Shown here: piece after piece, positions 54,549 to 64,000 of the stretch | How the letters are laid out: every line of letters begins with the position of its first letter | Position numbering within the stretch: the stretch's first letter is position 1 | Source of the DNA: Alphaproteobacteria bacterium | GTDB taxonomy: Bacteria > Pseudomonadota > Alphaproteobacteria > Micropepsales > Micropepsaceae | Reading direction: 5' to 3' | DNA: 64,000 nt | Assembly: GCA_019245415.1 (NCBI GenBank) | Contig: JAFARO010000014.1 | Span: forward strand, 62,001-126,000 | Made by a program: the position numbers and the translations under genes | Notes under the pieces: generated by a model | Database searches by the model: none | What the model was told of the DNA's origin: nothing | Seen by the model: the letters and a program-made list of their open reading frames with translations, nothing else

Positions 54549-56966
54549 ATGAGCGGTATCAGATCCCGGACTGCGACGGGTACGGTCTTTCTGTCTGCGT
54601 TGCTGGCGACGACGGCCTTGACGACGGTCCGTCCGCTCCATGCGGCGGAAGCCATCGAGACCGTGGTGGTGACAGCCGAAAAGCGCACCGAAGACGTCCA
54701 GCACGTGCCGCTCAGCATCCAGGTGATCGGCAACCAGAAGATCGAAGAACTGCACATCCAGAGCTTCAATGACTATGCGCAATTCCTGCCCAGCGTCGCT
54801 TTCGCGGCCAATGCGCAAGGCGGCGGCCTGAACGGTCCCGGCTTCGCCAATGTCTATATGCGCGGCGTCGCCTCGGGCGGCGACGGCAACCACTCCGCAT
54901 CTCAGCCCAGCGTCGGCATGTACCTCGACGAGCAGCCGATCACCACCATCGGCGGCTCGCTCGACATCCACATGTACGACATTGCGCGCGTCGAGGCGCT
55001 GGCAGGGCCGCAAGGCACGCTCTACGGCGCGAGCTCGGAAGCAGGCACCATCCGCATCATCACCAACAAGCCAGACACCAGCGGCTTCTCGGCCGCCTAT
55101 GACGTCGAAGCCAACGACGTCGATCACGGCGGGGTCGGCGCGGCGGCGGAAGGCTATGTCAACATCCCGATCGCCAGCAATGCCGCCATCCGCATCGTCG
55201 CCTGGGACGAGCACGACGCGGGCTTTATCGACAACGTCGCCGGCACAGACCTCGCGGGTGGCATCGTCAACGGCGTGCGCACCTATCCGATCGGTCCAAT
55301 CTCGGTCAGCAATGCGCCTTTCCGCAAGAAGGACGAGAACTACACCGACATCTATGGCGGCCGGGCGGCGCTGCAGATCAACCTCGACAACAACTGGACC
55401 ATCACGCCGACCTTCATGGGCCAGGAGACGCGCGATCACGGCTCCTACGCCTACAATCCCGCGGTCGGCGATCTCCAAGTGGTGAAGTTCGCGCCTGAGT
55501 TTTCGAACGACAGCTGGTACCAGGCGGCGCTGACGGTCCAGGGCCGCGTCGGCAACCTGGATTTGACGTATGCCACCGCCTATATGGACCGCCACGTCAA
55601 ATCGCAGCTCGACTATTCGGACTACGCCTTCTTCTACGATACCTACTACGATTCCTATGCCAGCCCGCCGGGCTATCTCGGGCAGTTCTATACCGACAAC
55701 AACGGCAACCTGATCAGCCCCCAGCAGATCATCAAAGGCTACGACCACTTCACCAAGCAAAGCCACGAGCTGCGGGTGGTTTCCTCCGACGAGGGTCCGT
55801 TCCGCTTCACCGCGGGCCTGTTCTATCAGCGCCAGAACCACGACATCATCCAGCAATACGTCGTCCCGAACTTCGCCGACAACCTTTCGATCCCGGGCTG
55901 GGCGAATACCCTGTGGCTCACCAACCAGGTACGCACGGACCAAGACGAAGCCGCATTCGCGGAAGTCTCCTATAAGATATTCCCGGCGCTGACCCTGACC
56001 TTGGGCGGGCGCGTGTTCGAGTCCGACAATTCGCTGAAAGGCTTCTTCGGCTTCAGCGAAAACTGGGACAACCTCGTGGGATTCAGCAGCGGCATGCCCA
56101 ATTGCTTCGAGGGGCCCGTCGTCAAGAACACGCCTTGCACCGACCTGTTCAAGACGACGAGCGAGAAGGGCTTCACCCACAAGCTGAACGTCAATTGGCA
56201 GGTCAACGGCGACGACCTGCTGTACTTCACCTGGTCGACCGGCTTCCGTCCGGGCGGCGTCAACCGCAACGCCTCCGCCGCCAGCGATGCCTACAGGCCG
56301 GACTATCTGACCAATTACGAGGCCGGCTGGAAGACCTCGTGGCTCGACAACACCCTGCGATGGAACGGCGCGGTCTATTGGGAGGACTGGAAGGACTTCC
56401 AGTTCTCGTTCCTGGGCCCGAACTCGCTCACCATCATCGCCAATGCCGGTCAAGCGCGCATCATCGGCATGGAAAGCGACGTGGTGTGGCGCGTCAGCGA
56501 TGACTTCACGCTCACCGCAGGCGGCTCGTATAACGACGCCGAACTCACCCAGCCCTATTGCAAGGATCCGACCAACTGCCCGGCCACCGAACAGGCGCCG
56601 AAGGGCCAGCAGCTGCCGATCACGCCGAGATTCAAGGGCAACGCCACCGGCCGCTACACTTGGAACATGATGGGATTGAACGCCCATCTCCAGGCCGCGG
56701 TGGTCTACAATGGCAGCGCCTGGCCCGATCTGCGCACCTTCGACCGCAACGTCGAGGGGCAGATGAAGGCCTATACCAATGTCGATTTCGCGGCCGGCGT
56801 CGCCAAGAACAATTGGTGGGCCGAGCTCAGCCTCGAGAACGCCTTCGACCAGCGGGACGACCTCTACAACTACTCGGAATGCACCGCCGGAACCTGCGGG
56901 CCGGTGCGCTACGTCGTCACCAATCGTCCGCGCACGATCGCGATCCGCGTTGGACAGAAGTTCTGA
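54549..56966 (+). CDS. TonB-dependent receptor
   Basis: An 805-residue outer-membrane receptor. Signal peptide about residues 1-34, then the TonB-box and plug (IETVVVTAEKRTEDVQHVP, RVEALAGPQGTLYGASSEAG), and a large barrel ending TIAIRVGQKF with the final aromatic residue. The ligand is not evident; no siderophore genes are nearby. GAGGGGAA just upstream supports the ATG. Confidence 0.92.
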   Translation: MSGIRSRTATGTVFLSALLATTALTTVRPLHAAEAIETVVVTAEKRTEDVQHVPLSIQVIGNQKIEELHIQSFNDYAQFLPSVAFAANAQGGGLNGPGFANVYMRGVASGGDGNHSASQPSVGMYLDEQPITTIGGSLDIHMYDIARVEALAGPQGTLYGASSEAGTIRIITNKPDTSGFSAAYDVEANDVDHGGVGAAAEGYVNIPIASNAAIRIVAWDEHDAGFIDNVAGTDLAGGIVNGVRTYPIGPISVSNAPFRKKDENYTDIYGGRAALQINLDNNWTITPTFMGQETRDHGSYAYNPAVGDLQVVKFAPEFSNDSWYQAALTVQGRVGNLDLTYATAYMDRHVKSQLDYSDYAFFYDTYYDSYASPPGYLGQFYTDNNGNLISPQQIIKGYDHFTKQSHELRVVSSDEGPFRFTAGLFYQRQNHDIIQQYVVPNFADNLSIPGWANTLWLTNQVRTDQDEAAFAEVSYKIFPALTLTLGGRVFESDNSLKGFFGFSENWDNLVGFSSGMPNCFEGPVVKNTPCTDLFKTTSEKGFTHKLNVNWQVNGDDLLYFTWSTGFRPGGVNRNASAASDAYRPDYLTNYEAGWKTSWLDNTLRWNGAVYWEDWKDFQFSFLGPNSLTIIANAGQARIIGMESDVVWRVSDDFTLTAGGSYNDAELTQPYCKDPTNCPATEQAPKGQQLPITPRFKGNATGRYTWNMMGLNAHLQAAVVYNGSAWPDLRTFDRNVEGQMKAYTNVDFAAGVAKNNWWAELSLENAFDQRDDLYNYSECTAGTCGPVRYVVTNRPRTIAIRVGQKF

Positions 56967-57005
56967 GAGGACGGTTCCTCATCCACGCCCGAGTAAGCAG
57001 GTGCC

Positions 57006-58493
57006 CTATTCGCCGAGCGCGTAAAACTCGGCATTGTTGATGGCGTAGGTCGTGCCGTCGGGTCCGATGATCGTGGGTGTATAGGCTTCCGGCCGCGGCG
57101 GGTTGAGACGGAATGCCTGAAGCTTGTCGCGGGCGAGATCCCAGCGATAGGTCCGGCCGTCCTCGGCGTTGGCGATCACAGCTTGGCCCTGCGCATCGAC
57201 CACCGCCGAATTGATGCACCATTCATAGACCACGCCCGGCGGCGCGCCCGGAAACTGGGTGGGATTCTCGCGCGTCATCACCTCCTTCATCACCGTGGCG
57301 TTGCTGAAGCGGTCCTTCTGCGTCTCGTCCGGCGAGAGGATGGCGATCTCGTTGTGACCATTGCCGCTGCCGATGCCGTAATAGTTGTTGTACTTGGTCA
57401 TCAGCAGATAGGGCGAGGTGCCGGAATAGGACGGCACCGCGCTTGTCGGCACGACCGCGACCGTGTTGTCCCAGCCGAACGAACCCGGTGTCTTCGTGGT
57501 TGCAAGATCGCTCGAGAAATGCAGCAGCCAGCCGCGGCCGTTGTGGCCGCCGAAATCGGATTCGACAACGCCGTAGAAGACGTCGCCATCAGGTCCGATC
57601 GTCGGCGCAGCGGAAGAGTCGTCGAGAAGAAGCGCATCGGCGCCGTTGCGCGGATCCTTGAGCCGCACGGTCGATTTCTGGACCAGCGTCGCGCTGTCGA
57701 GCGCCACGAGATAGCCCGCGATGCCGTCGCTCACGGTGATATAGATCGTCGATTGGTCCTGAGACACCGCGGGGGCGCAATTCTGGGCCACCTGGCTGAT
57801 CTCGTTGTCGTTGGCAGCGCTGGCAGCCGAGACCCAGCTTCCGGTTCCATCTGCACCGATCCGTGCGATGCCGCTTTTCAGGTTCGCCGGGTTCGAGCCC
57901 GTGACCACGAAGCCGAAATAGATGTTACCCGCCTCGTCGGCGGTGATCGGCGTGTCGATCATGACTTTCTGGTCGTAGATGGATTTGTTCTGCAGATAGG
58001 CGGCAAAGCCGTAGAAAGCGAGCTGGGCTTTTGCACCGGTCTTGAGGTCGGGGGTGTCCCGGAAATAGACCGTGCCGCCCGCACCGGCGAAATAGAGCCG
58101 GTTCTGCGCCGTCAGATGCGCCGGAAAGCTCGGCACCCAGTCGTGCGGCGCGAGCACGAAATCCGTCTTCTTCTGCCAGAGCTTGGCGCCGGTCGCATCA
58201 TGCGCCTCGATGCGGAAGCCGCCCGTGGCGCCCGTCTTCACCGGCAGCAGGATCGTGTTGGACGCCGTGATCATGGGCGAACCGTAGTGGATGAGCAGTT
58301 CTCCCCCGGAATATTGCGGGTCGAGGTCGATCTTGGTCTTCCAGTGCAGCGCCTTCAGCTTCTGGCCCGGCGCGGGCGCGGGCGCGCTGTGCTGGGCATT
58401 GGCGCCGTAGCCGCGCCAGGCTGGAACTTCCTGCGCGCCTGCCACGCCCCAAAGCACCAGCGAAACTGCTGCTGCCGACGCCATCGTTTTCAT
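57006..58493 (-). CDS. PQQ-like / BamB-like beta-propeller exported protein
   Basis: A 495-residue protein with a signal peptide (residues 1-21, ending AGAQ). The start AWRGYGANAQHSAPAPAPGQ and recurring segments such as YFAGAGGTVYF and AGNIYFGFVVTG resemble PQQ-like or BamB propeller repeats. No dehydrogenase catalytic residues are recognised. A strong GGAGG before the ATG at 58493 decides the start. Its stop faces the TonB receptor stop across 39 bp. Confidence 0.75.
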   Translation of the reverse strand: MKTMASAAAVSLVLWGVAGAQEVPAWRGYGANAQHSAPAPAPGQKLKALHWKTKIDLDPQYSGGELLIHYGSPMITASNTILLPVKTGATGGFRIEAHDATGAKLWQKKTDFVLAPHDWVPSFPAHLTAQNRLYFAGAGGTVYFRDTPDLKTGAKAQLAFYGFAAYLQNKSIYDQKVMIDTPITADEAGNIYFGFVVTGSNPANLKSGIARIGADGTGSWVSAASAANDNEISQVAQNCAPAVSQDQSTIYITVSDGIAGYLVALDSATLVQKSTVRLKDPRNGADALLLDDSSAAPTIGPDGDVFYGVVESDFGGHNGRGWLLHFSSDLATTKTPGSFGWDNTVAVVPTSAVPSYSGTSPYLLMTKYNNYYGIGSGNGHNEIAILSPDETQKDRFSNATVMKEVMTRENPTQFPGAPPGVVYEWCINSAVVDAQGQAVIANAEDGRTYRWDLARDKLQAFRLNPPRPEAYTPTIIGPDGTTYAINNAEFYALGE

Positions 58494-58585
58494 CCCAACC
58501 TCCGCGTTCGCCCGGCGCAAGCTATCGTTCCCGCGGGGCTGCGGCTAGGCTGGCCCCCGAGCCGGCGGTTCACTAGATTGTGCGA

Positions 58586-59230
58586 ATGCGCCGTCTGTAC
58601 CATCTGACGCTTTCGCCGGCCTCTCGCGTTGCGCGCCTGATCCTGGGCGAGAAGCGGCTGGCCTTCGATCCCGTGGCGGCGGAAGACAGCCACGCGCACC
58701 TTCCCGTCTTTGCCGACCTCGACGGGACGAGTGTGGTCGGGCTTTGGGCGGTGATCGACCACCTCGAAGGCAACTACCCACAGCCGCCGCTGGTGCCAGA
58801 AGACCCGACCCTGCGGGGCGAGACCCTGCGCTGGTTCGACTGGGCCATGGGTCCGCTGGCCGAACGTGCCAGCCGCCGCATCCTGTTCGAAAAGGCCGCA
58901 CAGCGATTCACCGGCGCGCCCTCCGTCGGAGCTCCGGACATGAACGTGGTCCGTCAAGGCCGCGAGGCGCTGAAGACCCTGCTGCCCATCATCGGCAAGG
59001 CCGCGGAGACCAACGGCAATCTGGTGGCGCGCGAGTGCCTGCTTGCCGACCTGGCGGTCGCGGCGAACCTGTCGGCGCTCGATTACTTCGGTGAGGTTCC
59101 CTGGGCTGAGTTCCCGGCGGTGAGCGAGTGGTATGTGAGGATGAAGTCGCGACCCTCTTTCCGCTCCCTGCTGTCCGATCGCCTGCCTGGGCAGCCCCCC
59201 GTCGCCCACTATGCCGAACTCGATTTCTGA
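58586..59230 (+). CDS. Glutathione S-transferase family protein
   Basis: A 214-residue protein with an N-terminal thioredoxin-like half ([22 protein letters not shown]) and a helical C-terminal half ([17 protein letters not shown], the N-capping Asp motif). The Ser in SPASR is the likely catalytic-site residue. It overlaps queG by 20 bp, the GST-queG order common in alphaproteobacteria. ATG at 58586 preferred; a GTG at 58580 is possible. Confidence 0.88.
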   Translation: MRRLYHLTLSPASRVARLILGEKRLAFDPVAAEDSHAHLPVFADLDGTSVVGLWAVIDHLEGNYPQPPLVPEDPTLRGETLRWFDWAMGPLAERASRRILFEKAAQRFTGAPSVGAPDMNVVRQGREALKTLLPIIGKAAETNGNLVARECLLADLAVAANLSALDYFGEVPWAEFPAVSEWYVRMKSRPSFRSLLSDRLPGQPPVAHYAELDF

Positions 59231-60371
59231 CGCGGTTTGCGCCGACGCGCGGGAAACAGTCAGGGCAGTTGCCTCCGCCCAGGGCTTCGACATCGTGCGC
59301 TTTGCCAGAGTCGATGCGCCGGCCGGCGCGCGTGAAAACCTGGCTTCCTATTTGGCCGAGGGCCGCCACGGCACGATGGCGTGGATGGCGCGCAATGCGG
59401 AGCGCAGGGCCGATCCCCGCGTCCTGTGGCCCGACGCGAAAAGCCTCATCCTGCTGGGAGTCAATTATGGCCCCGACTGCGATCCGCTCGAGATTCTGAC
59501 TCAACGGGAGCTCGGCGCGATTTCGGTTTACGCGCGCGGCGACGACTATCACGACGTCCTTAAAGCTCGGCTCAAGGCCGTCGCGGGTTTCGTGGCGGAC
59601 ACATTCAATGCGGACGTGAAGGTCTTCGTCGACACCGCCCCGGTGCTGGAAAAGCCGCTGGCACAGGCGGCGGGCCTGGGCTGGCAGGGCAAGCACACCA
59701 ATCTCGTCAGCCGCGAATTCGGCTCATGGCTGTTCCTGGGCTCGATCTTCACCACCGCGGAATTCGAGCCGGACGAAGCGCAGAGCGATCATTGCGGCCA
59801 GTGCCGGGCCTGCCTCGACGTCTGTCCGACCAAAGCCTTTCCGGCACCCTATCAGCTCGATGCGCGGCGCTGCATTTCGTACCTCACCATCGAACACAAG
59901 GACCATATTCCGCTTGAATTTCGCATCCCGATCGGCAACCGCATTTATGGCTGCGACGATTGTCTCGCGGTCTGCCCGTGGAACAAATTCGCGCAAGTCG
60001 CACGCCAGACGCGCTTTCGCGCACGCGCAGAGCTGCGCAGGCCACGGCTCGCGGAACTCGCGGCGCTGGACGAGTCCGGCTTTCGGGCACTGTTCCGCGG
60101 CTCGCCGATCAAGCGCATCGGGCGGGACCGTTTCGTCCGTAACGTTCTCATTGCCATCGGCAATTCCGGAGAAATTGCGCTGGCGGAAACGGCAAAGACA
60201 CTGCTGCGCGACGGCGCCGCCATCGTGCGCGCCATGGCGGTGTGGGCGCTGGCGCGACTTCTCTGCGATGACGATTTCGCCGCGCTGAAGCGGATATACG
60301 CGCCGCTTGAAATCAATCCCGAGGTGCGGGCGGAATGGGAGTTCTCGTCTACTGCGCGCCCGTCTGGCTGA
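59211..60371 (+). CDS. queG: Epoxyqueuosine reductase
   Basis: Last step of queuosine tRNA modification. The 386-residue protein has two ferredoxin-type 4Fe-4S sites: [16 protein letters not shown] near residue 196 and [13 protein letters not shown] near residue 248, and a HEAT-like C-terminus. The cobalamin-binding N-terminal part includes [12 protein letters not shown]. It overlaps the GST gene at the 5' end and a TPR gene, convergently, at the 3' end (23 bp). Confidence 0.95.
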   Translation: MPNSISDAVCADARETVRAVASAQGFDIVRFARVDAPAGARENLASYLAEGRHGTMAWMARNAERRADPRVLWPDAKSLILLGVNYGPDCDPLEILTQRELGAISVYARGDDYHDVLKARLKAVAGFVADTFNADVKVFVDTAPVLEKPLAQAAGLGWQGKHTNLVSREFGSWLFLGSIFTTAEFEPDEAQSDHCGQCRACLDVCPTKAFPAPYQLDARRCISYLTIEHKDHIPLEFRIPIGNRIYGCDDCLAVCPWNKFAQVARQTRFRARAELRRPRLAELAALDESGFRALFRGSPIKRIGRDRFVRNVLIAIGNSGEIALAETAKTLLRDGAAIVRAMAVWALARLLCDDDFAALKRIYAPLEINPEVRAEWEFSSTARPSG

Positions 60372-61095
60372 GATACTCGTTCGCCAGCGCGGCCGCACGC
60401 GAACGCGGCGCGAGCTTCACCACCATGCGCCAATCCGCATCGGCGCCTTTGACGTCGCCGTCCTCGAAGCGCATTGCGCCGCGCTCGACCAAAGCATCGC
60501 CATAATCCGGATAGACTTGCAGGGCGCGCTCGATATCGGCCCGCGCCTCGGCCAGCTTGCCACCGGCGTGGCGAGCGCTGGCGCGCAGCACCAGCAGATC
60601 CGCGCGATTGCCATCGAGCCCCAGCGCGGACGAGAGGTCGCGTTCGGCGCCAGTCCAATCCTTGCGCATGGCACGTGCGCGCGCCCGGTCGGCAAGTGTA
60701 TCGACGTCCTGAGGGACCAATGCAAGCGCATTGGTGAACGCCGCCGCGGCGCGCTCCGCGTCTTGCGCCAGCAGCCATGCATTGCCCTCCTGGTCGTAGA
60801 GCTGCGCGCGCAACGCAGCTTTCAGGTCGAGACGCTGCGCCAGCCTATCGAGCTGCGGCGCTGCCTCGCTGTAGCGCCCAAGCTGCACCAGTGCGAGCGC
60901 GCCGCAATGCTCCGCGGACGCGCCGCCGCCCGCGCTATGCCAGGCAAGCGCCTGGTTGTAGGCGCCTTGGGCATCGGTTTTGGTCATCGCAGCGCATTGC
61001 TGGTAGCGACCTGATGTGTCGAATTCGGCCGCCGGCTGCGCCGCGCGGGCCGCTTGTGCAACCAGGAATAATCCGAGAACGAACCATGCCTTCAT
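60349..61095 (-). CDS. Exported TPR-repeat protein
   Basis: A 248-residue protein with a signal peptide ([16 protein letters not shown]). The rest is helical tetratricopeptide-like repeats: [20 protein letters not shown] and [20 protein letters not shown]. Role unknown; likely protein-protein interaction in the periplasm. The ATG at 61095 gives the signal peptide. Confidence 0.78.
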   Translation of the reverse strand: MKAWFVLGLFLVAQAARAAQPAAEFDTSGRYQQCAAMTKTDAQGAYNQALAWHSAGGGASAEHCGALALVQLGRYSEAAPQLDRLAQRLDLKAALRAQLYDQEGNAWLLAQDAERAAAAFTNALALVPQDVDTLADRARARAMRKDWTGAERDLSSALGLDGNRADLLVLRASARHAGGKLAEARADIERALQVYPDYGDALVERGAMRFEDGDVKGADADWRMVVKLAPRSRAAALANEYLSQTGAQ

Positions 61096-61171
61096 GACGC
61101 GCAGGTGACCCGGGCCACGGTGCAATTGCAAGAGTGGCTCTGTTAAGCTTTCCCGATCGTGGGAGGATTCG

Positions 61172-62524
61172 ATGGTCAAACGGCTTTGCCTGCTGGGTTT
61201 GATGCTGTTAACGGCGCTGCTCACGGTTTCCGCCGCGCAGTCTCAAGCCGCAGGTCCCAGCGCGGCGCCGACTGCGACCGTTGAGTCCCAGCCGCTGCCG
61301 CCGCCGGGCCTGGCGGCGCATTTCGACCCCGACAGGGCGACCAACGCCTATCTGGCGCGCATTGCCGGCGAGGCGCGCAAGAAGTCCGACTCCTATTTCG
61401 AGGGAGGCTACTGGCTTATCTTGTGGGATACGCTCTATGCCATCGTGGTTTCAGCCCTCCTGCTGTTCACGCGATTTTCCGCCAGGATGCGTAACTTCGC
61501 CCAGGGCATCACCCGCTCGCGGTTCTGGCAGGTGCCGATCTACATCCTGCAATACGTCGTGGTCACGGCCGTGCTCACTTTTCCCATGACAGTCTACGAG
61601 GATTTCATCCGCGAGCATCAATATGGCCTGTCCAACCAGAACTTCCTGCAGTGGCTCGGCGACCTCGGAATCCTCTTCCTGGTCACCCTCGCAGCGTTCA
61701 CGCTGATCGGGACCATCGTCTATGCCGCGATCCGCGCCAGCAGACGGTTTTGGTGGGCATGGGGATCGATGATTGCCATAGTCTTCATGGTGATCGCGGC
61801 GACCATCACCCCGGTGTTCATCGCGCCGCTTCTGAATCACTACAAGCCGCTGCGCGAAGGAGAGCTGAAGCAGCACATCCTCTCCTTGGCACGTTCCGAG
61901 GGCATCCCGGCCCACGATGTCTATGAGTTCGACGCCTCGCGGCAGACCAAACGCGTTTCGGCCAACGTTTCCGGCATGTTCGGCACCACTCGAATCTCGA
62001 TGAACGACAACCTGCTCAACCGCTCCGACGAGCGTCAGATCATGGCGGTGCTGGGACACGAGATGGGACATTACGTCCTCAGCCACGCCGTCACCGGGAT
62101 CATCGAGGGGGGGCTGGTGATCCTGGCCGGGTTTGCGTTCGCGGCATGGGGATTCGGGTTCCTTACCGGGATGTTCGGCGGCATCTGGGACGTCCGAGGC
62201 GTCGACGATCCGGCAGGGCTCCCGGCGCTGACCGCGCTGGTGAGCGTCTTCTTCCTGGTCGCTACGCCGGTCACCAACACCATCACGCGCACGATGGAAG
62301 CGCAGGCCGACATCTTCGGCGTCAACGCGGCACGCCAGCCCGATGGTTTCGCCGAGGCCGCCCTCCAGCTCAGCGAATATCGCAAGCTCGACCCCTCGCC
62401 GATCGAGGAGTTCGTGTTCTTCGATCATCCTTCGGGGCGCAGCCGCATCTCGATGATGATGCACTGGAAGGCGGAGCACCTGAACGATCCGGACATCAAG
62501 GCCGGGCCGGTGTCGCCGCAATAG
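61172..62524 (+). CDS. M48 family metallopeptidase (Ste24-like)
   Basis: A 450-residue integral membrane zinc protease. An exported N-terminus and several membrane helices precede the HEMGH site (residues about 296-300), and a later Glu in MEAQADIFGVNAARQ is the third zinc ligand. It resembles CAAX protease 1/Ste24 proteins. GGGAGGATTCG upstream supports the ATG. It ends with a 29-bp convergent overlap with hisG. Confidence 0.92.
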   Translation: MVKRLCLLGLMLLTALLTVSAAQSQAAGPSAAPTATVESQPLPPPGLAAHFDPDRATNAYLARIAGEARKKSDSYFEGGYWLILWDTLYAIVVSALLLFTRFSARMRNFAQGITRSRFWQVPIYILQYVVVTAVLTFPMTVYEDFIREHQYGLSNQNFLQWLGDLGILFLVTLAAFTLIGTIVYAAIRASRRFWWAWGSMIAIVFMVIAATITPVFIAPLLNHYKPLREGELKQHILSLARSEGIPAHDVYEFDASRQTKRVSANVSGMFGTTRISMNDNLLNRSDERQIMAVLGHEMGHYVLSHAVTGIIEGGLVILAGFAFAAWGFGFLTGMFGGIWDVRGVDDPAGLPALTALVSVFFLVATPVTNTITRTMEAQADIFGVNAARQPDGFAEAALQLSEYRKLDPSPIEEFVFFDHPSGRSRISMMMHWKAEHLNDPDIKAGPVSPQ

Positions 62525-63440
62525 CTCGGGTCAGTCTCTCATAGAGAGGCTCGCCGCCGTTGAAGACGTATTCCACGTCGGCGACGGCGGCGCTGCCCAG
62601 CACCTCCACGGCCTGCATCAACCCCGCGCGCGGCACCAGCAGCGACATCTCGCTCCCGCCACGCGACAGCACGCTCGCGCCAGCACGGGCGACAAGGTCG
62701 TCGCCATGCAGCGTCGTGCGCAGCACATGGCTCGCCTTGGCCAACTCGCGCGCCCAAAGACGCTTCAGCAGAGCACGCGCCGCAACGAGCGCATGCGCGT
62801 CCCACTCGGCACGACTTGCCGCGGCAAGCTGCGCCTGGCTTTCGAGAATGGTCCCGTCGTCCAGGGTCTTGAGACCGTTGGCGGCAAGCGTCGCGCCCGT
62901 GGTGGCGATATCGACGATGGCTTCCGCGGCGCCGGCGGCGGGCGCGCCTTCGGTCGCCCCGGCGCTTTCGACGATGCGGTAATCGGAGATCCCCGCCTCG
63001 GCGAAGAAGCGCCGCGTCAGGTGCACGTATTTTGTCGCGATGCGCAGGCGGCGCTTGTGCCGCTGGGCGAAGGCCGCGCAGACGTCGTCGAGATCGGCCA
63101 TGGTGGCGACGTCGATCCAGGCCCTGGGCACCGCCACCACCACATTGGCAAAGCCGAAGCCGAGCGCGTGCAGCAACGCGACCCGCGACGAGGCATCCGG
63201 GCCGGTTTCGCGGATCAGATCTTCGCCCGTGACGCCGAGGTGGAAATCGCCGGCCGCCAGCCCCACCGCGATCTCGGCCGCCGAGACAAGGCGGACGTCA
63301 ACGTCGGGAAGACCCGCCATCGTGGCGCGATAGCCGCGCGACCCGGTGCATGGATGCAATGCCAGTCCGGCATCTGCAAAATAGGCGCCGGCCTGTTCCT
63401 GCAAGCGGCCCTTCGAAGGGATCGCGAGAGTGAGCGTCAT
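62496..63440 (-). CDS. hisG: ATP phosphoribosyltransferase catalytic subunit
   Basis: First step of histidine synthesis. The 314-residue protein has LAIPSKGRL, GVTGEDLIRETG and the PRPP-site AEAIVDIATTGATLAANGL. It carries a C-terminal extension beyond the core yet its partner hisZ lies upstream, suggesting it still needs the regulatory subunit. The ATG overlaps the hisZ stop as ATGA. Confidence 0.94.
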   Translation of the reverse strand: MTLTLAIPSKGRLQEQAGAYFADAGLALHPCTGSRGYRATMAGLPDVDVRLVSAAEIAVGLAAGDFHLGVTGEDLIRETGPDASSRVALLHALGFGFANVVVAVPRAWIDVATMADLDDVCAAFAQRHKRRLRIATKYVHLTRRFFAEAGISDYRIVESAGATEGAPAAGAAEAIVDIATTGATLAANGLKTLDDGTILESQAQLAAASRAEWDAHALVAARALLKRLWARELAKASHVLRTTLHGDDLVARAGASVLSRGGSEMSLLVPRAGLMQAVEVLGSAAVADVEYVFNGGEPLYERLTRAIAATPARP

Positions 63441-64000
63441 GCCCGTCTCCCGGCGAAGCGGAGCGCGGCCAGCACGCGCTCGGTGCGGATGGCGCTGCCC
63501 ACCGCGGTGACCGGGCGCGGCGAACCCAGCGCCTCGAGCAGACCGTCATAGCGTCCGCCACCCGCCACCTGCACGGCCCCTTCGGCGTCGCGCGACCACA
63601 GCTCGAAGACGAAGCCGGTGTAATACTCCATGTTGCGGCCGAAGCGTGCCGCGAACCGCACTTTGCCCGCGTCGATTCCGAGCTGCGACAGCGCATCCAG
63701 CCTCGCCGTCATCGCATCCAGCGCGGAATCGAGCGCCGCGCCTGCGGCTGTCGTCAGTGCACGGATGTCCGCCAGTGCCTGCGCGGCAGGGCCGCTGACC
63801 TGCAGGAACCGGGACAGCAGGGCAGCAAGCGCGGGGTCCAGCCGAAGCGCCGCCGCGTCGGCCGCCTGTTCGATCAGCCGCTCGACGATCTCCTCGCGCG
63901 TGCGCCCGCCGAGCGGCGCATGGCCGACGAGATCGAGCAGGCCTTCCACGGCCTGGCCGGCCTCGGCAGGCGCAAGCGTGCCAAGATGCGCGAGCAGACG
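63437..64000 (-). CDS. hisZ: ATP phosphoribosyltransferase regulatory subunit, partial
   Basis: HisZ, a class II aminoacyl-tRNA synthetase paralogue that activates HisG. The gene runs off the right edge of the window: the frame stays open to base 64000. The C-terminal part is present, with FGRNMEYYTGFVFELW and VAGGGRYDGLLEALG, the family signature. Coupled to hisG through an ATGA overlap. Confidence 0.93.
   Translation of the reverse strand, partial: RLLAHLGTLAPAEAGQAVEGLLDLVGHAPLGGRTREEIVERLIEQAADAAALRLDPALAALLSRFLQVSGPAAQALADIRALTTAAGAALDSALDAMTARLDALSQLGIDAGKVRFAARFGRNMEYYTGFVFELWSRDAEGAVQVAGGGRYDGLLEALGSPRPVTAVGSAIRTERVLAALRFAGRRA

Overview
The window is a GC-rich chromosomal segment of an alphaproteobacterium. 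The gene order is the usual alphaproteobacterial one: addA-trxA, folC-accD-trpA-trpB-trpF, ihfB, rpsA-cmk-aroA, then an FYDLN-acid protein and tRNA-Ala. A second conserved block is kdsD-lptC-lptA-lptB-rpoN-ptsN, with hsp20-DUF1150, GST-queG and hisG-hisZ. UrcA, FYDLN-acid and DUF1150 proteins and HWE kinases are all alphaproteobacterial markers. The secreted GloVer-repeat proteins and the overall mix would fit Micropepsaceae/Rhizomicrobium-like bacteria, but that placement is an inference. No phage, plasmid, CRISPR or insertion-sequence machinery is visible.

Layout. 1-11.5 kb: end of addA, trxA, an inserted block (a membrane protein, an exported protein, and a DUF5131/TcmP pair with lower GC), then folC, accD, trpABF, an UrcA-family protein, pyrF and ihfB. 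11.5-20.1 kb: an accessory block between ihfB and rpsA with DUF4337, sulfotransferase, DUF707 and UDP-galactopyranose mutase genes, a beta-barrel-like protein, two Cys-paired GloVer proteins and a frameshifted glycine-rich exported protein. 20.1-25.7 kb: rpsA, cmk, a small AT-rich orphan, aroA, FYDLN-acid protein, tRNA-Ala(GGC) and a GIY-YIG protein. 25.7-30.9 kb: GMC oxidoreductase with a Tat-exported partner, hsp20-DUF1150 behind a sigma-32-like promoter and a probable RNA thermometer, DUF488, a PrnB-family haem-enzyme homologue and an RNase D-like exonuclease.

31-38 kb: lipopolysaccharide genes kdsD and lptCAB, then rpoN, a promoter-driven structured leader or small RNA, ptsN, a phospholipid methyltransferase and a lytic transglycosylase. 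38-44 kb: two sensory operons, a GAF-PAS-HWE kinase with a receiver and a CheB-CheR-PAS-HWE fusion with a receiver. 44-50 kb: nested intergenic repeats, DUF6894, DHFR-like and GFA proteins, tRNA-Leu(CAG), YbjQ, an NDUFA9-like protein, uppP, a PAS protein and a Tat-exported carbonic-anhydrase-like protein. 50-64 kb: mtgA, a phytoene-desaturase-like oxidoreductase, a TPR-sulfotransferase, a TonB receptor facing a PQQ-like propeller protein, GST-queG, a TPR protein, an M48 protease, and hisG with partial hisZ.

Four themes tie the genes together: core biosynthesis (tryptophan, chorismate, pyrimidine, folate, malonyl-CoA, histidine), envelope construction (LPS transport, peptidoglycan, a possible sulfated galactofuranose glycan), nitrogen/PTS regulation (rpoN, ptsN), and stress or signal transduction. 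The most unusual items are the TcmP/DUF5131 pair, the structured RNA between rpoN and ptsN, the PrnB-family gene, the Cys-paired GloVer propeller candidates, and the hsp20 thermometer.
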